Origin: Cytobacillus firmus
GTDB lineage: Bacteria; Bacillota; Bacilli; Bacillales; Cytobacillaceae
DNA length: 64,000 nucleotides
NCBI RefSeq assembly: GCF_023657595.1
Contig: NZ_CP098323.1
Span: 3,124,001 to 3,188,000, forward strand
Direction: 5' to 3'
Both the position numbers and the translations under genes were made by a program. Positions 9,178-17,370 of this stretch are shown here, piece by piece; the first letter of the stretch is position 1; each line of letters starts with the position of its first letter. The notes beneath the pieces are model-generated. The model searched no databases. It had not been told where the DNA came from and saw nothing but the letters and a program-made list of their open reading frames with translations.

Positions 9178-9212
9178 AAAAACCAGCATAAGCCCTAAAT
9201 GCTGGTTTTTTA
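9178..9212. terminator. Bidirectional terminator between convergent genes
   Basis: AAAAACCAGCA ... TGCTGGTTTTT hairpin placed between the flavodoxin-like gene (plus) and the STAS protein gene (minus), with A and T tracts on both flanks. Confidence 0.8.
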
Positions 9213-9216
9213 CTCT

Positions 9217-10248
9217 TTATTTTTTTGGAGAAATTTGTAATCCTACCTGATCTAACGCGTGGGTGATTCCCTGCTGCAGAACTGAAAAACATGGAATTTG
9301 TGTTTCCTTGTTTCCGCTCTCGATGATTTGCAGGCTAAGTTCGGGTGAAATCCCGACAAATATGCAGTTTGTGCCCAATAGGGAAGCTGCTTTTACGAAT
9401 TTCTGCAGAAAATCTAAAGTATATTGATCAACACCCTTTAAAGCAGTTAAGTCCAATATTAAATACTCTGCTTTATACCGGGGAAGATTCAGTAAGGTTC
9501 TGTTCAGCAGTTCCTCCGCCCTCAGCTCTTCATATCTTCCCACTAAAGGAATGACCAGAATGGAATCGATCACTGGAATTATAGGAGAAGATATCTCTTT
9601 AATTATTTCAGACATTACTTTGGTCTGCTCAGCAATTTCCTTTTCCAGCTTTTTCTGGGCGCTTTGATTCTGCTCTTTAATCAAGGCACTGATATTCTGG
9701 GAGGGCGTAATGTCGGACTCAAAAAATTCGTATTCGGAATAATAATCTCCCTTAACCTGGCTTTGTTTCACTTTATACCATATATTTGTTTCAAACAGGC
9801 CGCTGAGCACCCCTGCCCAATGTCCAGGCAAAAAAGTGCCTTCTGCTTCTTTTTTTTGTTCCACATTAATCTTATACTCCCACCCATTTTTAACACGAAT
9901 GATCGCCTTCTTTTCTTCGAGGCTAAAGGATGCAATATCTGTTTTCCCCCAACCGGCAGTTAAATACATATTGGGTAAATGATTAATAATGTCTTCTTTT
10001 TCTTTATTCGATTCCAAATAAAATTTGCTGACAATTTTTCCTGTCCTGTAGCCAGCGGTTTCAAGAACAAGCTCGGCTGATTTTTCACCAGAGATTTCCT
10101 CAATGGAGTCCAGGAGAGTCTTAAAAGCTGTGTTTACCCAAAACACTACCACTTCGTCATTTTCGAATTTAAACGTTGCATTATCCAGATCCCAATCAAA
10201 CAGAGATCCATTCACATTTATTTCATACTTAGAAGAATTAGTCTCCAT
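9217..10248 (-). CDS. RsbR-type regulator: V4R-like sensor domain plus STAS domain
   Basis: A 343-residue cytoplasmic protein. The N-terminal part (about 30-185) resembles a V4R/4-vinyl-reductase small-molecule sensor domain, with HWAGVLSGLFETNIWYKV and DYYSEYEFFESD at its end. A short helical linker (about 190-225) leads to a C-terminal STAS domain (about 226-335) with VIPLVGRYEELRAEELLNR and YLILDLTALKGVDQYTLDF. This layout is that of RsbR paralogues, stressosome scaffold proteins that feed into SigB control; that role is inferred. No kinase or phosphatase partner lies nearby. A dyad-containing promoter lies upstream. Confidence 0.78.
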   Translation of the reverse strand: METNSSKYEINVNGSLFDWDLDNATFKFENDEVVVFWVNTAFKTLLDSIEEISGEKSAELVLETAGYRTGKIVSKFYLESNKEKEDIINHLPNMYLTAGWGKTDIASFSLEEKKAIIRVKNGWEYKINVEQKKEAEGTFLPGHWAGVLSGLFETNIWYKVKQSQVKGDYYSEYEFFESDITPSQNISALIKEQNQSAQKKLEKEIAEQTKVMSEIIKEISSPIIPVIDSILVIPLVGRYEELRAEELLNRTLLNLPRYKAEYLILDLTALKGVDQYTLDFLQKFVKAASLLGTNCIFVGISPELSLQIIESGNKETQIPCFSVLQQGITHALDQVGLQISPKK

Positions 10249-10308
10249 AAATGTCCTCCTTATCTAATAAATCATTGCTGTCTAGTCATCTATTTAAAGA
10301 ACAATAAT

Positions 10309-10338
10309 ATTCTAACCTCGAGGTTAGTTCGGAGTCAA
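10309..10338 (-). promoter_or_regulatory. Promoter with 16-bp perfect palindrome between -35 and -10
   Basis: On the minus strand, TTGACT (10333-10338) and TAGAAT (10309-10314) are spaced by 18 bp. A perfect palindrome CTAACCTCGAGGTTAG (10312-10327) fills the spacer. This arrangement recalls MerR-family activated promoters, where a dyad sits in a slightly long spacer. It lies about 60 bp upstream of the STAS gene start. Confidence 0.55.
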
Positions 10339-10502
10339 AAATGTATATGCTGGTGGGAAAACCTTATCGAAGATAATAAAATCCATATAGTATAGCTGCT
10401 GAAAATTGCTTCGAAACAGACAAAATCTATCTAATTTTTCGCATGCACCGTTTTTATTCACCCCCAAAAAAGAATAGGCATGCAAATCCTCCCCGCTTAT
10501 AC

Positions 10503-11924
10503 CTACCCTTCTTCATTCCACTTAATCGCAAATGCAGTACCTTTTGCCGAACTTTCTTTTAAAAATAAATTTGCGTTCAGAGCATTGGCCAGCAGTTTGC
10601 TGAATGGAAGCCCCAAGCCGAGCCCTCTTACTTTCAGCTTCTTCTGTTTCCCCCTGTAAAAACGTTCAAAAATATAAGGCTGCTCCTCTTCGGCTATTCC
10701 CGATCCATTATCATGAACCTCAATAAATCCCTCACTCAAAATAACAGTAATGCTGCCATTTTCATCAATGGCATGATAAGCATTATTCAACAAATTAATC
10801 ATAATCTGCTGCAGACGGTACGGGTCTGTTGATCTGCAGATGGTTTCAGCTGGCGCTTCCACACTATAGTGAAAATTGCCTTTCTGTGCTAGTGCCCATT
10901 GCCTCACAATATCATTAACGAGCTTATTCATATCACAGTTTTCAGGCCTAATTGAAAAGGCACCAGCCGAAAGTGAATTGAAATCGAGTAAATCCTCAAT
11001 CATTTTCTGCAAACGGCTGACTTCTTTTAAAGAAATATCAAGAAATTCCTCTTTTTCTTCACCGCTTACAACATCATCACGCACCGCCTGAATTAAACCG
11101 CTTATAGATGTGACAGGTGTTTTCAAATCATGTGTGACCCCGGCCAGCAATTCTGCCCTAAGTTTTTCAAGGTGCATAAGCCGCTCTGTCATTTCTTTAA
11201 ACGATATGATTAAATTATGAATCTCTTCCTCATTGGCCCTGGCTTTCAGATCGATTTTATAGTCACCTTCGCTGACTTTCGAGGCAGCCTGGGCAACTTC
11301 CTGAATGGGCCTCGAAATTTTCCTGGAAAGAAAGTAAATGACACTCCATCCAAGAAGACCCAATCCTGTGAGCATGATAAATAACAGGGTATATTCCTGA
11401 TTTACGTTCGTCAAATCATCTGCGCTTTGGACCACTACGACCCATCCCACCTGGTTATTATCGAATGTTATATCCGACTTGACTGCATACACGGCTTGCC
11501 CATCCTGTGTATCCAGTTTTTGAACATTCTTTTGGTTCTCAAGCAAATCTGCAGGCAGAGTTCCAAGATCAGGGCCAGTCTGGTTATTTCTCTGCATCCG
11601 TCCGGTTTTCTTATATAATATTTGGCCATTTAAATCGCTTATAAAGACTTGGGGTTCAAACTTAAATTCCAGCAGCTTCGCTCTTTCCTCCAGCATTCTG
11701 TTAAAAAAAGGATCAAATTCGATGCCGCCGTCCTGCTGCACGACACGATCTGCTGTTTCGACAGCAACGTACTGGAGCAAATTCAGTCTGTTTTCAAGAG
11801 TTGTCTGCCTAATCCACCACATAGATCCTGCTGCTAGTATGATAAGTCCGATGACAAGTGTAAAAAGATAGCGGGTTGTCCAATAGCGGAGCAGGGTTGT
11901 TCTTTTGTTATTTTTCATAAACAT
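10503..11924 (-). CDS. Membrane sensor histidine kinase
   Basis: A 473-residue two-component kinase. Membrane helix 1 (about 16-33), an extracytoplasmic sensor loop (about 34-175), helix 2 (about 178-198), HAMP (about 199-250), then HisKA with the phospho-accepting His in LAGVTHDLKTPVTSISG, and an HATPase domain with NLLNNAYHAID (N box), VHDNGSGIAEEE (G1) and YIFERFYRGKQ (F box). It overlaps the response regulator by 17 bp, so they are co-translated. The signal is unknown. The neighbouring secreted repeat protein is a candidate target or partner. Confidence 0.93.
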   Translation of the reverse strand: MFMKNNKRTTLLRYWTTRYLFTLVIGLIILAAGSMWWIRQTTLENRLNLLQYVAVETADRVVQQDGGIEFDPFFNRMLEERAKLLEFKFEPQVFISDLNGQILYKKTGRMQRNNQTGPDLGTLPADLLENQKNVQKLDTQDGQAVYAVKSDITFDNNQVGWVVVVQSADDLTNVNQEYTLLFIMLTGLGLLGWSVIYFLSRKISRPIQEVAQAASKVSEGDYKIDLKARANEEEIHNLIISFKEMTERLMHLEKLRAELLAGVTHDLKTPVTSISGLIQAVRDDVVSGEEKEEFLDISLKEVSRLQKMIEDLLDFNSLSAGAFSIRPENCDMNKLVNDIVRQWALAQKGNFHYSVEAPAETICRSTDPYRLQQIMINLLNNAYHAIDENGSITVILSEGFIEVHDNGSGIAEEEQPYIFERFYRGKQKKLKVRGLGLGLPFSKLLANALNANLFLKESSAKGTAFAIKWNEEG

Positions 11925-12594
11925 GGAATTGGTACCCCATTCCTCTGAGCGTCCTTATTTCACCTTCTGTTTCCGGCCAGTCTGTTAATGCCTGCCGTAT
12001 CCTCTTTACGGCCAAATCGACAGCACGGTCGCTTCCGTCATAATCCATTCCCCAGACATGTTCAATCAACTGGTCCCTGGTGAAAGTTCTGTTAGGCCTT
12101 TCAGCCAAAAACATCAGCAAAGATAAATCTCGCGGAGTCAAACTTACTTCCTTGCCATTCAGAAAAATGGTATGTGCATCAAAATTTATCGTTAAGCTTC
12201 CATAATGCTTTATATGTTCATCCGTATACACATTTGCTGTTCGCCGTAATACGGCATTCACACGTGCAATTACCTCATCCCCGATAAAAGGCTTTGAAAT
12301 ATAATCATCTGCACCTGTATTCAAGCCCTTCAACTTATAATCAATATCCCCCAGCGCTGTAAGCATGATGACAGGACATGCGCTTTTTTCACGAATTTTT
12401 TCGAGCACACTCCAGCCATCCATGCCAGGCATCATGATATCCAGGATCACAAGGTGAGGGGAGTGATTGAAAAATTGCTCAAGGGCATTGCTGCCGTCAT
12501 ATGCTGTTAGAACCTCAAACCCTTCTCGATGCAAATAGGCGCTTAAAACTTTGGATATAGCCAATTCATCTTCTGCCACAAGGATTTTTTTCAT
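11908..12594 (-). CDS. OmpR/PhoB-family response regulator
   Basis: A 228-residue response regulator. The receiver domain holds the acidic pair in LVAEDELA, the phospho-acceptor Asp in LVILDIMMPGMDGW and the conserved Lys in DDYISKPF. The C-terminal winged-helix DNA-binding domain ends with DRAVDLAVKRIRQAL and the GMGYQF wing. The ATG at 12594 is chosen because GGAGGAAGG lies directly before it; an upstream TTG in frame would fall in that ribosome site. It partners the downstream kinase. A pair of direct repeats suited to OmpR-type regulators lies upstream of the adjacent secreted repeat protein. Confidence 0.93.
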   Translation of the reverse strand: MKKILVAEDELAISKVLSAYLHREGFEVLTAYDGSNALEQFFNHSPHLVILDIMMPGMDGWSVLEKIREKSACPVIMLTALGDIDYKLKGLNTGADDYISKPFIGDEVIARVNAVLRRTANVYTDEHIKHYGSLTINFDAHTIFLNGKEVSLTPRDLSLLMFLAERPNRTFTRDQLIEHVWGMDYDGSDRAVDLAVKRIRQALTDWPETEGEIRTLRGMGYQFHVYEK

Positions 12595-12625
12595 ATTACC
12601 TTCCTCCAATAAGTTAACTATACAG

Positions 12626-12658
12626 AAAAATCCCCGAATTTGTACACGGGGATTTTTT
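12626..12658. terminator. Terminator after the secreted repeat protein gene
   Basis: AAAAATCCCCG/CGGGGATTTTT hairpin with an A-tract before and a T-tract after. It lies between the repeat protein gene and the response regulator on the same strand, only 32 bp upstream of the regulator start, so some read-through may feed the two-component genes. Confidence 0.75.
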
Positions 12659-12666
12659 AAAACTTA

Positions 12667-13680
12667 TTACATAGAGCCTGAATCCGTACTTATATCAGCT
12701 GGATCTTCTTTAGATGCCCGCTGTTCCATGCTGCTATCTTTTCCATGCCCCTGATTGCCTTTCATTTCCTTTTTGCCAAATCCTTTGATCCCCATAAAAG
12801 TTTCTCCGAGAACGTCCTGTAATTTAGCATTGTCCTTCTCTTCTATTTCTGCTAGAAGATCTGCTGTTGATTTATCCTTTGTGGAAATACCTAAGTCCTT
12901 AGCGAGATTAGCCACTTTTTTCTCCCTAACCTCTTGAGCAATTTGCTGAATGAATTTCCCATCTATTGATATGCCCAGTTCCTTCGCCTCTTTTTTGACC
13001 TTCACGGAAAAGACCTCTTGTGCAGCTTCCCTGATATCTTTGCCTTCTATGGAGATTCCAAGCTTTTCAGCCTCTTTTTTTACAGATGCTGTGAATATCT
13101 CTTGTTTTAGAGTCTGCAGGTCTTTGCCATCAGCAGAAATTCCAAGCTCTTTTGCCTGCTTGTTCAAAGAAGCTGTCTGAATCTCCTTCTTTAAGGTCTC
13201 CAAATCTTTGTTTTCAGTCGTCACTCCCAGTTCATTGGCCTCCTCTTTCAGTTTTGCTGTACCGATTTCTTCATGGAGAGCTTCTGCATCTTTTCCTTCT
13301 GTCTTGATGCCCAATTCTGCAGCTTCCTTTTTCAGCTTAGCAAGCATTACTTCCTCCATAAGGTCTTCAGTGTCTTTTCCATCCGTTTTTATCCCAAGCT
13401 CCTTCGCTTCTTTCAGAATTTCAGCTTCCCGGATTTCCCCAATTAAAGTTTCGGCATCTTTTCCTTCTGTTTGAATGCCGAGCTCTCCAGCCCTTTGAAG
13501 GATAGATTCAGAGTCATTGGTAACCCCTCTGCCATGATGGCCAAACCCCCTGCTTTTAAATTTCCAGCTTAACTCGCCTTTTTCTGCATAAGCTTCTGTA
13601 TCTGCTGCAAAAGATGTTGTTGCATATCCCCCTGCAAGTAATAAACCTGCAAGGCTAAAACCAATGATTGTTTTTTTCAT
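12667..13680 (-). CDS. Secreted protein with eight 28-residue SAP-like repeats
   Basis: A 337-residue exported protein of unknown function. A signal peptide (MKKTIIGFSLAGLLLAGGYA, then TTSFAA) is followed by a Gly/His/Arg-rich stretch (about 43-52). Eight in-register 28-residue repeats (about residues 67-290) follow the pattern ELGI-xxx-GKD-xxx-L-xx-EI. The helix/extended-loop/helix look recalls SAP or Rho-N-like modules, an unusual fold to find outside the cell; this resemblance is only by eye. The acidic Ser-rich tail is probably disordered. GGAGG lies before the ATG. Its promoter carries paired direct repeats that the adjacent OmpR-type regulator could bind. Confidence 0.8.
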   Translation of the reverse strand: MKKTIIGFSLAGLLLAGGYATTSFAADTEAYAEKGELSWKFKSRGFGHHGRGVTNDSESILQRAGELGIQTEGKDAETLIGEIREAEILKEAKELGIKTDGKDTEDLMEEVMLAKLKKEAAELGIKTEGKDAEALHEEIGTAKLKEEANELGVTTENKDLETLKKEIQTASLNKQAKELGISADGKDLQTLKQEIFTASVKKEAEKLGISIEGKDIREAAQEVFSVKVKKEAKELGISIDGKFIQQIAQEVREKKVANLAKDLGISTKDKSTADLLAEIEEKDNAKLQDVLGETFMGIKGFGKKEMKGNQGHGKDSSMEQRASKEDPADISTDSGSM

Positions 13681-13731
13681 TACTATACCTCCTGATCATT
13701 TTGAAGGCCAAGCATCCTTAACCTCGACTTT

Positions 13732-13764
13732 ACTATAACGGTGCAATATGTCAGGAATATGTCA
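13732..13764 (-). promoter_or_regulatory. Promoter with tandem 9-bp direct repeats upstream of repeat-protein gene
   Basis: On the minus strand, TGACATATT occurs twice (13756-13764 and 13745-13753) with 11 bp start to start. A TATAGT -10 follows (13732-13737). The repeats cover where the -35 would be, and no good -35 is present. One-helical-turn direct repeats overlapping the -35 are typical sites for OmpR-family activators. Confidence 0.5.
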
Positions 13765-13778
13765 AAAAAAAAGTCAAC

Positions 13779-13818
13779 AAAAAAAACCGCCCATGCCGCA
13801 ATAAGCGGATAGACGGCT
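13779..13818 (-). terminator. Terminator of the MATE transporter gene
   Basis: On the minus strand GCCGTC pairs with GGGCGGT (including G-U pairs) around an inner CCGC/GCGG stem, followed by a run of eight U. The outer arm overlaps the sequence around the transporter stop. Confidence 0.65.
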
Positions 13819-15189
13819 TTAGCCTGCTTCCCTGATTTCTTCGATGATAAATTTTCTCTTCTGGATATAAACAAGCCTGATTGAAAGACAAACTCCTGCA
13901 GCAAGAAGCCCAAACGTAAGGCCAAGCCAGTAACCAGTTGCGCCAAGGTCTGTATAGTGTGCAAGAACATAACCAGCAGGCAGACAGATCAGCCAATAAG
14001 AAACCAGTGTGATAACAAAAGATATATTCACATCTTTATATCCTCTTAAAGCCGCTTGTGCAGTAGCCTGGATGGCATCGGAAATCTGGAAAAACAGCGC
14101 ATAAATCAGGAAATGGGCAGTCAGGGCAATAACCGCTTGATCAGTAGAGTAAAAGCCTGCAACCTCATAGCGGAAAAATACAACCAGGAGGCCTGTGAAC
14201 AGCGCAATTAAAATAGACAGATAGACACCCAGCCAGCTGTATGATTTTGCATCCTTATACCTGCCAGCCCCCACTTCAAATCCGACTAACACCGTTTGTG
14301 CCATGGAAATGCTGATTGGGATCATATACAGGAAGGAAACTATGTTTAATGCAGACTGATATGCAGCAATAGTTGTTACATTAAACTTACTGATTAAGAT
14401 GGTCACCGCGGCAAACATACTCGTTTCAAAAAAGATGGACAGTCCCATGGGTACGCCTATCTTTAAGATTTCTTTGCATTTATTCCACGAAAATTCCTTA
14501 AGGCCGCTGAAAATGGCATAGCTTGAAAAAGGATCCTTCGTTTTGATTATAAGTGCAGTCATAACAAGGATGAACCAATAAGTAAAAGAAGTTGCATACC
14601 CTCCTCCTGCACCCCCCAATTCAGGAAATCCCCAATAGCCAAAAATAAGGACATAATTCAGGAAGAAATTGATGGGAAGTGAACAAAATAAAATCACCAT
14701 CACAACTCTTGTTTTGCCGAGTGCATATATGAAAGATCTTAAAACATTAAATATGAACAAAGGGATGATTCCAAAGCTGAGGCCTACAAGATAGCCACGG
14801 GCTGTTGCTTCCACATCATCAGGCAGATTCATGTTATTAAGCAGAGGGTCAAGCAAAACTGAACCCAATAGAATGACTGCAAAGGCAATGATAAAACCCA
14901 ATAAGATTCCATTTTTTACAATAGATGAAACTTCTTTGTTCTTTTTTTCTCCAATCGCTTGAGCCGCAATTGGGGATACAGCCATTAATATTCCGCTAAG
15001 CCCGGTAAAGACAGGATTCCAAATGGAGGAGCCAATCGCTACGCCAGCAAGGTCTGAAGCATTATATCTTCCCGACATGATCGTATTAAAAAAGACCATC
15101 GCAAACATGCCAAACTGAGTGATTAATATAGGAATTAACATGATTGTTATTTGCCTGATCTTCTCCTGTAGAGTAAATGTCTGATACAT
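13819..15189 (-). CDS. MATE family efflux transporter
   Basis: A 456-residue multidrug and toxin extrusion transporter with about twelve membrane helices, expected to export cationic compounds in exchange for Na+ or H+. Family segments include PILITQFGMFAMVFFNTIMSG, GVAIGSSIWNPVFTG and, in the second half, GVPMGLSIFFETSMFAA. AAGGAG lies 8 bp upstream of the ATG at 15189, so the frame's extra upstream codons are not used. It is monocistronic with its own terminator. Confidence 0.92.
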   Translation of the reverse strand: MYQTFTLQEKIRQITIMLIPILITQFGMFAMVFFNTIMSGRYNASDLAGVAIGSSIWNPVFTGLSGILMAVSPIAAQAIGEKKNKEVSSIVKNGILLGFIIAFAVILLGSVLLDPLLNNMNLPDDVEATARGYLVGLSFGIIPLFIFNVLRSFIYALGKTRVVMVILFCSLPINFFLNYVLIFGYWGFPELGGAGGGYATSFTYWFILVMTALIIKTKDPFSSYAIFSGLKEFSWNKCKEILKIGVPMGLSIFFETSMFAAVTILISKFNVTTIAAYQSALNIVSFLYMIPISISMAQTVLVGFEVGAGRYKDAKSYSWLGVYLSILIALFTGLLVVFFRYEVAGFYSTDQAVIALTAHFLIYALFFQISDAIQATAQAALRGYKDVNISFVITLVSYWLICLPAGYVLAHYTDLGATGYWLGLTFGLLAAGVCLSIRLVYIQKRKFIIEEIREAG

Positions 15190-15273
15190 CCTTGAGACTC
15201 CTTCACAAAATAGTAAACACAAACATTATTATATTATATCTTTTATAAGAAAGACCTCATTTTCGTTCAAAAG

Positions 15274-15301
15274 AAAAAAGAGCTGCGGAAGCTCTTTTTT
15301 C
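15274..15301 (-). terminator. Terminator of the SRPBCC-ArsR operon
   Basis: AAAAAAGAGCT/AGCTCTTTTTT hairpin immediately after the ArsR-type gene, with the U-tract on the minus strand. Confidence 0.8.
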
Positions 15302-15307
15302 AGAAAA

Positions 15308-15631
15308 TCATTCATCTTCTTCAACTAGATATTTAAGTTTTTGCAGCTTATTGTTCCAGAATTGCTCATAAAAGGACAGCCATTGCTTCAATTCTGTCAG
15401 CGGCTCAGGCTGGAGCTGATAGATTCTTTCTCTCCCCGCCTTTTCCCCTTTTACTAATTGGGCTTCCGAGAGAATATGAAGATGTTTTGATATAGCGGTC
15501 CGGCTTATGGGAAAATGAGCACTTATCTCTGAGATCGGGCGTTCTTTTTCAGCCAGCAGCCTTAAAACCTCTCTTCTCGTAGGGTCGGCGATTGCCTGAA
15601 ACACATCATGTTTCCTGGCAGAAGCACCCAT
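15308..15631 (-). CDS. ArsR-family winged-helix repressor
   Basis: A 107-residue ArsR/SmtB-type regulator. It begins with DVFQAIADPTRREVLRLLAE (about residues 9-28) and has the recognition helix in FPISRTAISKHLHILSEA, followed by the wing GRERIYQL. The Cys metal sites of ArsR are absent, so this is the non-metal subgroup usually linked to an AHSA1/SRPBCC partner, as here. The ATG overlaps the stop of that partner by one base (TAATG), so the two are coupled. It probably represses its own operon through the paired sites at 16077-16122. Confidence 0.9.
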   Translation of the reverse strand: MGASARKHDVFQAIADPTRREVLRLLAEKERPISEISAHFPISRTAISKHLHILSEAQLVKGEKAGRERIYQLQPEPLTELKQWLSFYEQFWNNKLQKLKYLVEEDE

Positions 15632-16047
15632 TATACCTCAACAGCCTTGCCAAGCTTCGCGAGAATACCAGTCCATCCCTGAGACATTCTTTCACGGATT
15701 ACTGCACTCTCTTGTCCAGCTTTCTCAACCAATTCATCAGGCTGTTTCCAGCCGCCATGTATAAGCGTAAATTCAGTTTTGCCGCCCAAATCTTTTAAAA
15801 TGAAAGATACAAACCATCCATCCGTATCCCATCTAAAAGATAGCCGGTTTGGCTCATCCAATTCTGTCACCTTACAAGGAGACGGGCCAAATGGGGACTG
15901 AATATGAAATTCATAGCCAAGTTCAGCCTTAAAATCATTTGGCATAAACCACGCTTCGATTCCTTCTGATGTAGAAACTTTCTTCCAGACTTTTTCGATA
16001 GGCGCATTCAGTATTACGGTTTGTTTAATATCCTGAATTGTTTCCAT
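15631..16047 (-). CDS. SRPBCC (AHSA1-type) domain protein
   Basis: A 138-residue START-like hydrophobic-cavity protein, AHSA1/CalC subgroup. Signature pieces are [22 protein letters not shown] (about residues 14-35), [14 protein letters not shown] and a C-terminal [15 protein letters not shown]. The ligand is unknown. It is the first gene of a two-gene operon with the ArsR-type regulator, and a strong promoter with embedded repeats lies upstream. A regulator-linked small-molecule binding or resistance role is inference from this arrangement. Confidence 0.88.
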   Translation of the reverse strand: METIQDIKQTVILNAPIEKVWKKVSTSEGIEAWFMPNDFKAELGYEFHIQSPFGPSPCKVTELDEPNRLSFRWDTDGWFVSFILKDLGGKTEFTLIHGGWKQPDELVEKAGQESAVIRERMSQGWTGILAKLGKAVEV

Positions 16048-16076
16048 TTAATAAAACTCCTTTTCAATTAAAATAA

Positions 16077-16127
16077 AACCTTTTGGTTTCATTTCAAATA
16101 ATATATAACCTTTTGGTTTCATGTCAA
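16077..16127 (-). promoter_or_regulatory. Promoter and paired candidate ArsR operators
   Basis: On the minus strand TTGACA (16122-16127) and TATTAT (16098-16103) are spaced by 18 bp. The 16-bp sequence AACCTTTTGGTTTCAT (plus strand) occurs perfectly at 16107-16122, between -35 and -10, and again at 16077-16092, just downstream of -10. Copies are 30 bp apart. Each holds an AACC/GGTT dyad. The positions suit autorepression by the co-operonic ArsR-type protein. Confidence 0.7.
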
Positions 16128-16216
16128 CTGATATTTACAAAAAAATAAACGCCTAACTATGCAGGTTGATCCATATAATCTATAGAATACTTATTATATC
16201 TTAAGGAGGGATTTTA

Positions 16217-17014
16217 ATGCAGGGAGCCATTCACACTCAAAAGCTATCTGATCTGGAAACTGCGATACATACATATGTGCGTCCTGACACCTTTCCGCTT
16301 GCCATTAGGGTTATGAAAAAGGAAGATTCTATGCCTGACAGGGTCAAGCGGCCGGCAAGAGACTTTAACAAAACTTTCAGTATCTGCCAGGGGGTAACAA
16401 TGTCAAGAAGATATGGCTGGTCGATTGCCATGGGCAAAGAAGACTTGTCATGCCCAATTGCCAAGATTGCTTTCGGGTTTGAAGAGGAACTCGATTATTA
16501 CTCAGAGGGGAACTTAACAGATGGGATGTACACCAAAACCTGTGATCTTGGGGCCTTAACCGAAGCGGCCGTACCCAAGTTTACAAAAGAGGAAGCCGGT
16601 ACAGTGCTGATGTCTCCTCTGGGAAGAGCATCATTTGAACCTGATGTAATCACAGTATATGGAAATTCAGCACAAGTCATGAGAATGGTGGCGGGCGCAC
16701 TTTATCACACGGGCGGCGAAATTACTTCCACTTTTACAGCCCGGGCAGATTGCGCCGATATAGTTATAAAGACCATTCAAACCGGTAAGCCGCAGGTAAT
16801 CCTCCCATGCTATGGAGACCGGGTTTTCGGCCAGACGCATGATCACGAAATGGCCTTCACCATTCCTTTTTCCATGGCAGATGAATTTGCAGATGGATTA
16901 AAGCAAACCCACAAAGGGGGAGTGCGTTACCCTGTTCCAGCCTATCTTCAATATGAGGCAAAATATCCTGACACATATGAGAAGCTGAACGAGATGTTCG
17001 ACAGCATGCCCTGA
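16217..17014 (+). CDS. DUF169 family protein
   Basis: A 265-residue protein of the uncharacterised DUF169 (COG2043-type) family. Conserved pieces include PDTFPLAIRVMK, the Cys-containing CQGVTMSRRYGW and DLSCPIAKIAFGF, and PCYGDRVFGQTHDHEMAFTIP. Several conserved Cys and His suggest cofactor or metal binding, but no activity is established that I can name. GGAGGG lies before the ATG. It is monocistronic, between the ArsR-operon promoter (divergent) and a terminator-like hairpin. Confidence 0.82.
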   Translation: MQGAIHTQKLSDLETAIHTYVRPDTFPLAIRVMKKEDSMPDRVKRPARDFNKTFSICQGVTMSRRYGWSIAMGKEDLSCPIAKIAFGFEEELDYYSEGNLTDGMYTKTCDLGALTEAAVPKFTKEEAGTVLMSPLGRASFEPDVITVYGNSAQVMRMVAGALYHTGGEITSTFTARADCADIVIKTIQTGKPQVILPCYGDRVFGQTHDHEMAFTIPFSMADEFADGLKQTHKGGVRYPVPAYLQYEAKYPDTYEKLNEMFDSMP

Positions 17015-17017
17015 TTA

Positions 17018-17058
17018 AAGCTGGCGTCTCCAATCGAGGTGCCGGCTTGTTTCGTTTT
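17018..17058 (+). terminator. Probable terminator after the DUF169 gene
   Basis: AGCTGGC ... GCCGGCT outer stem and TCTC/GAGG inner pairs, followed by a T-rich stretch. The stem is imperfect and the T-tract is interrupted. Confidence 0.5.
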
Positions 17059-17090
17059 GGGAAAAGGGTAAAATAGAATAAAGTGAAACT

Positions 17091-17332
17091 TCAATCAGTG
17101 GGGGTTTTCCTTATCCCCTACTGATTGTTAGTCGCGTTCTAGTGTCGCTAAGATCTCCGCTAGCGCTTCGATCAATCGACACTACGAACCCGATTGGTTC
17201 AACTAAGCCTCTGCCTGCGCGTCGGCAAGTTTCACTGTATCTCACCAATCGGGCCTTTACGGGCAGTTTGACCCCCACTTATCCTCCTTTGATTCCTCTG
17301 AGTCTTGAAGTGGGGGGTCATACTGCCCGTTA
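17091..17332. repeat. Structured intergenic element of four nested or serial inverted repeats
   Basis: Four inverted-repeat pairs occupy this stretch. AATCAGTGGGGG (17093-17104) pairs with CCCCTACTGATT (17115-17126). GTTCTAGTGTCG (17136-17147) pairs with CGACACTACGAAC (17177-17189). CCCGATTGG (17189-17197) pairs with CCAATCGGG (17245-17253). A 22-bp arm at 17259-17280 pairs with 17308-17330, with only a few mismatches. No protein is encoded. It is denser in GC than nearby intergenic DNA and ends 40 bp before the methyltransferase start. A mobile MITE-like repeat or structured RNA is likely. Confidence 0.7.
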
Positions 17333-17370
17333 GACTGCGATAAACAGCTATTAAGAATTGAGTGAAATAA

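Noticed and set aside
12755..13474. Plus-strand ORFs opposite the repeat protein
   Set aside because: They are antisense shadows caused by the 84-bp coding repeat, with Ser/Phe-rich repetitive products.
17142..17333. A 63-codon plus-strand ORF
   Set aside because: It lies fully in the inverted-repeat element and has no ribosome binding site.
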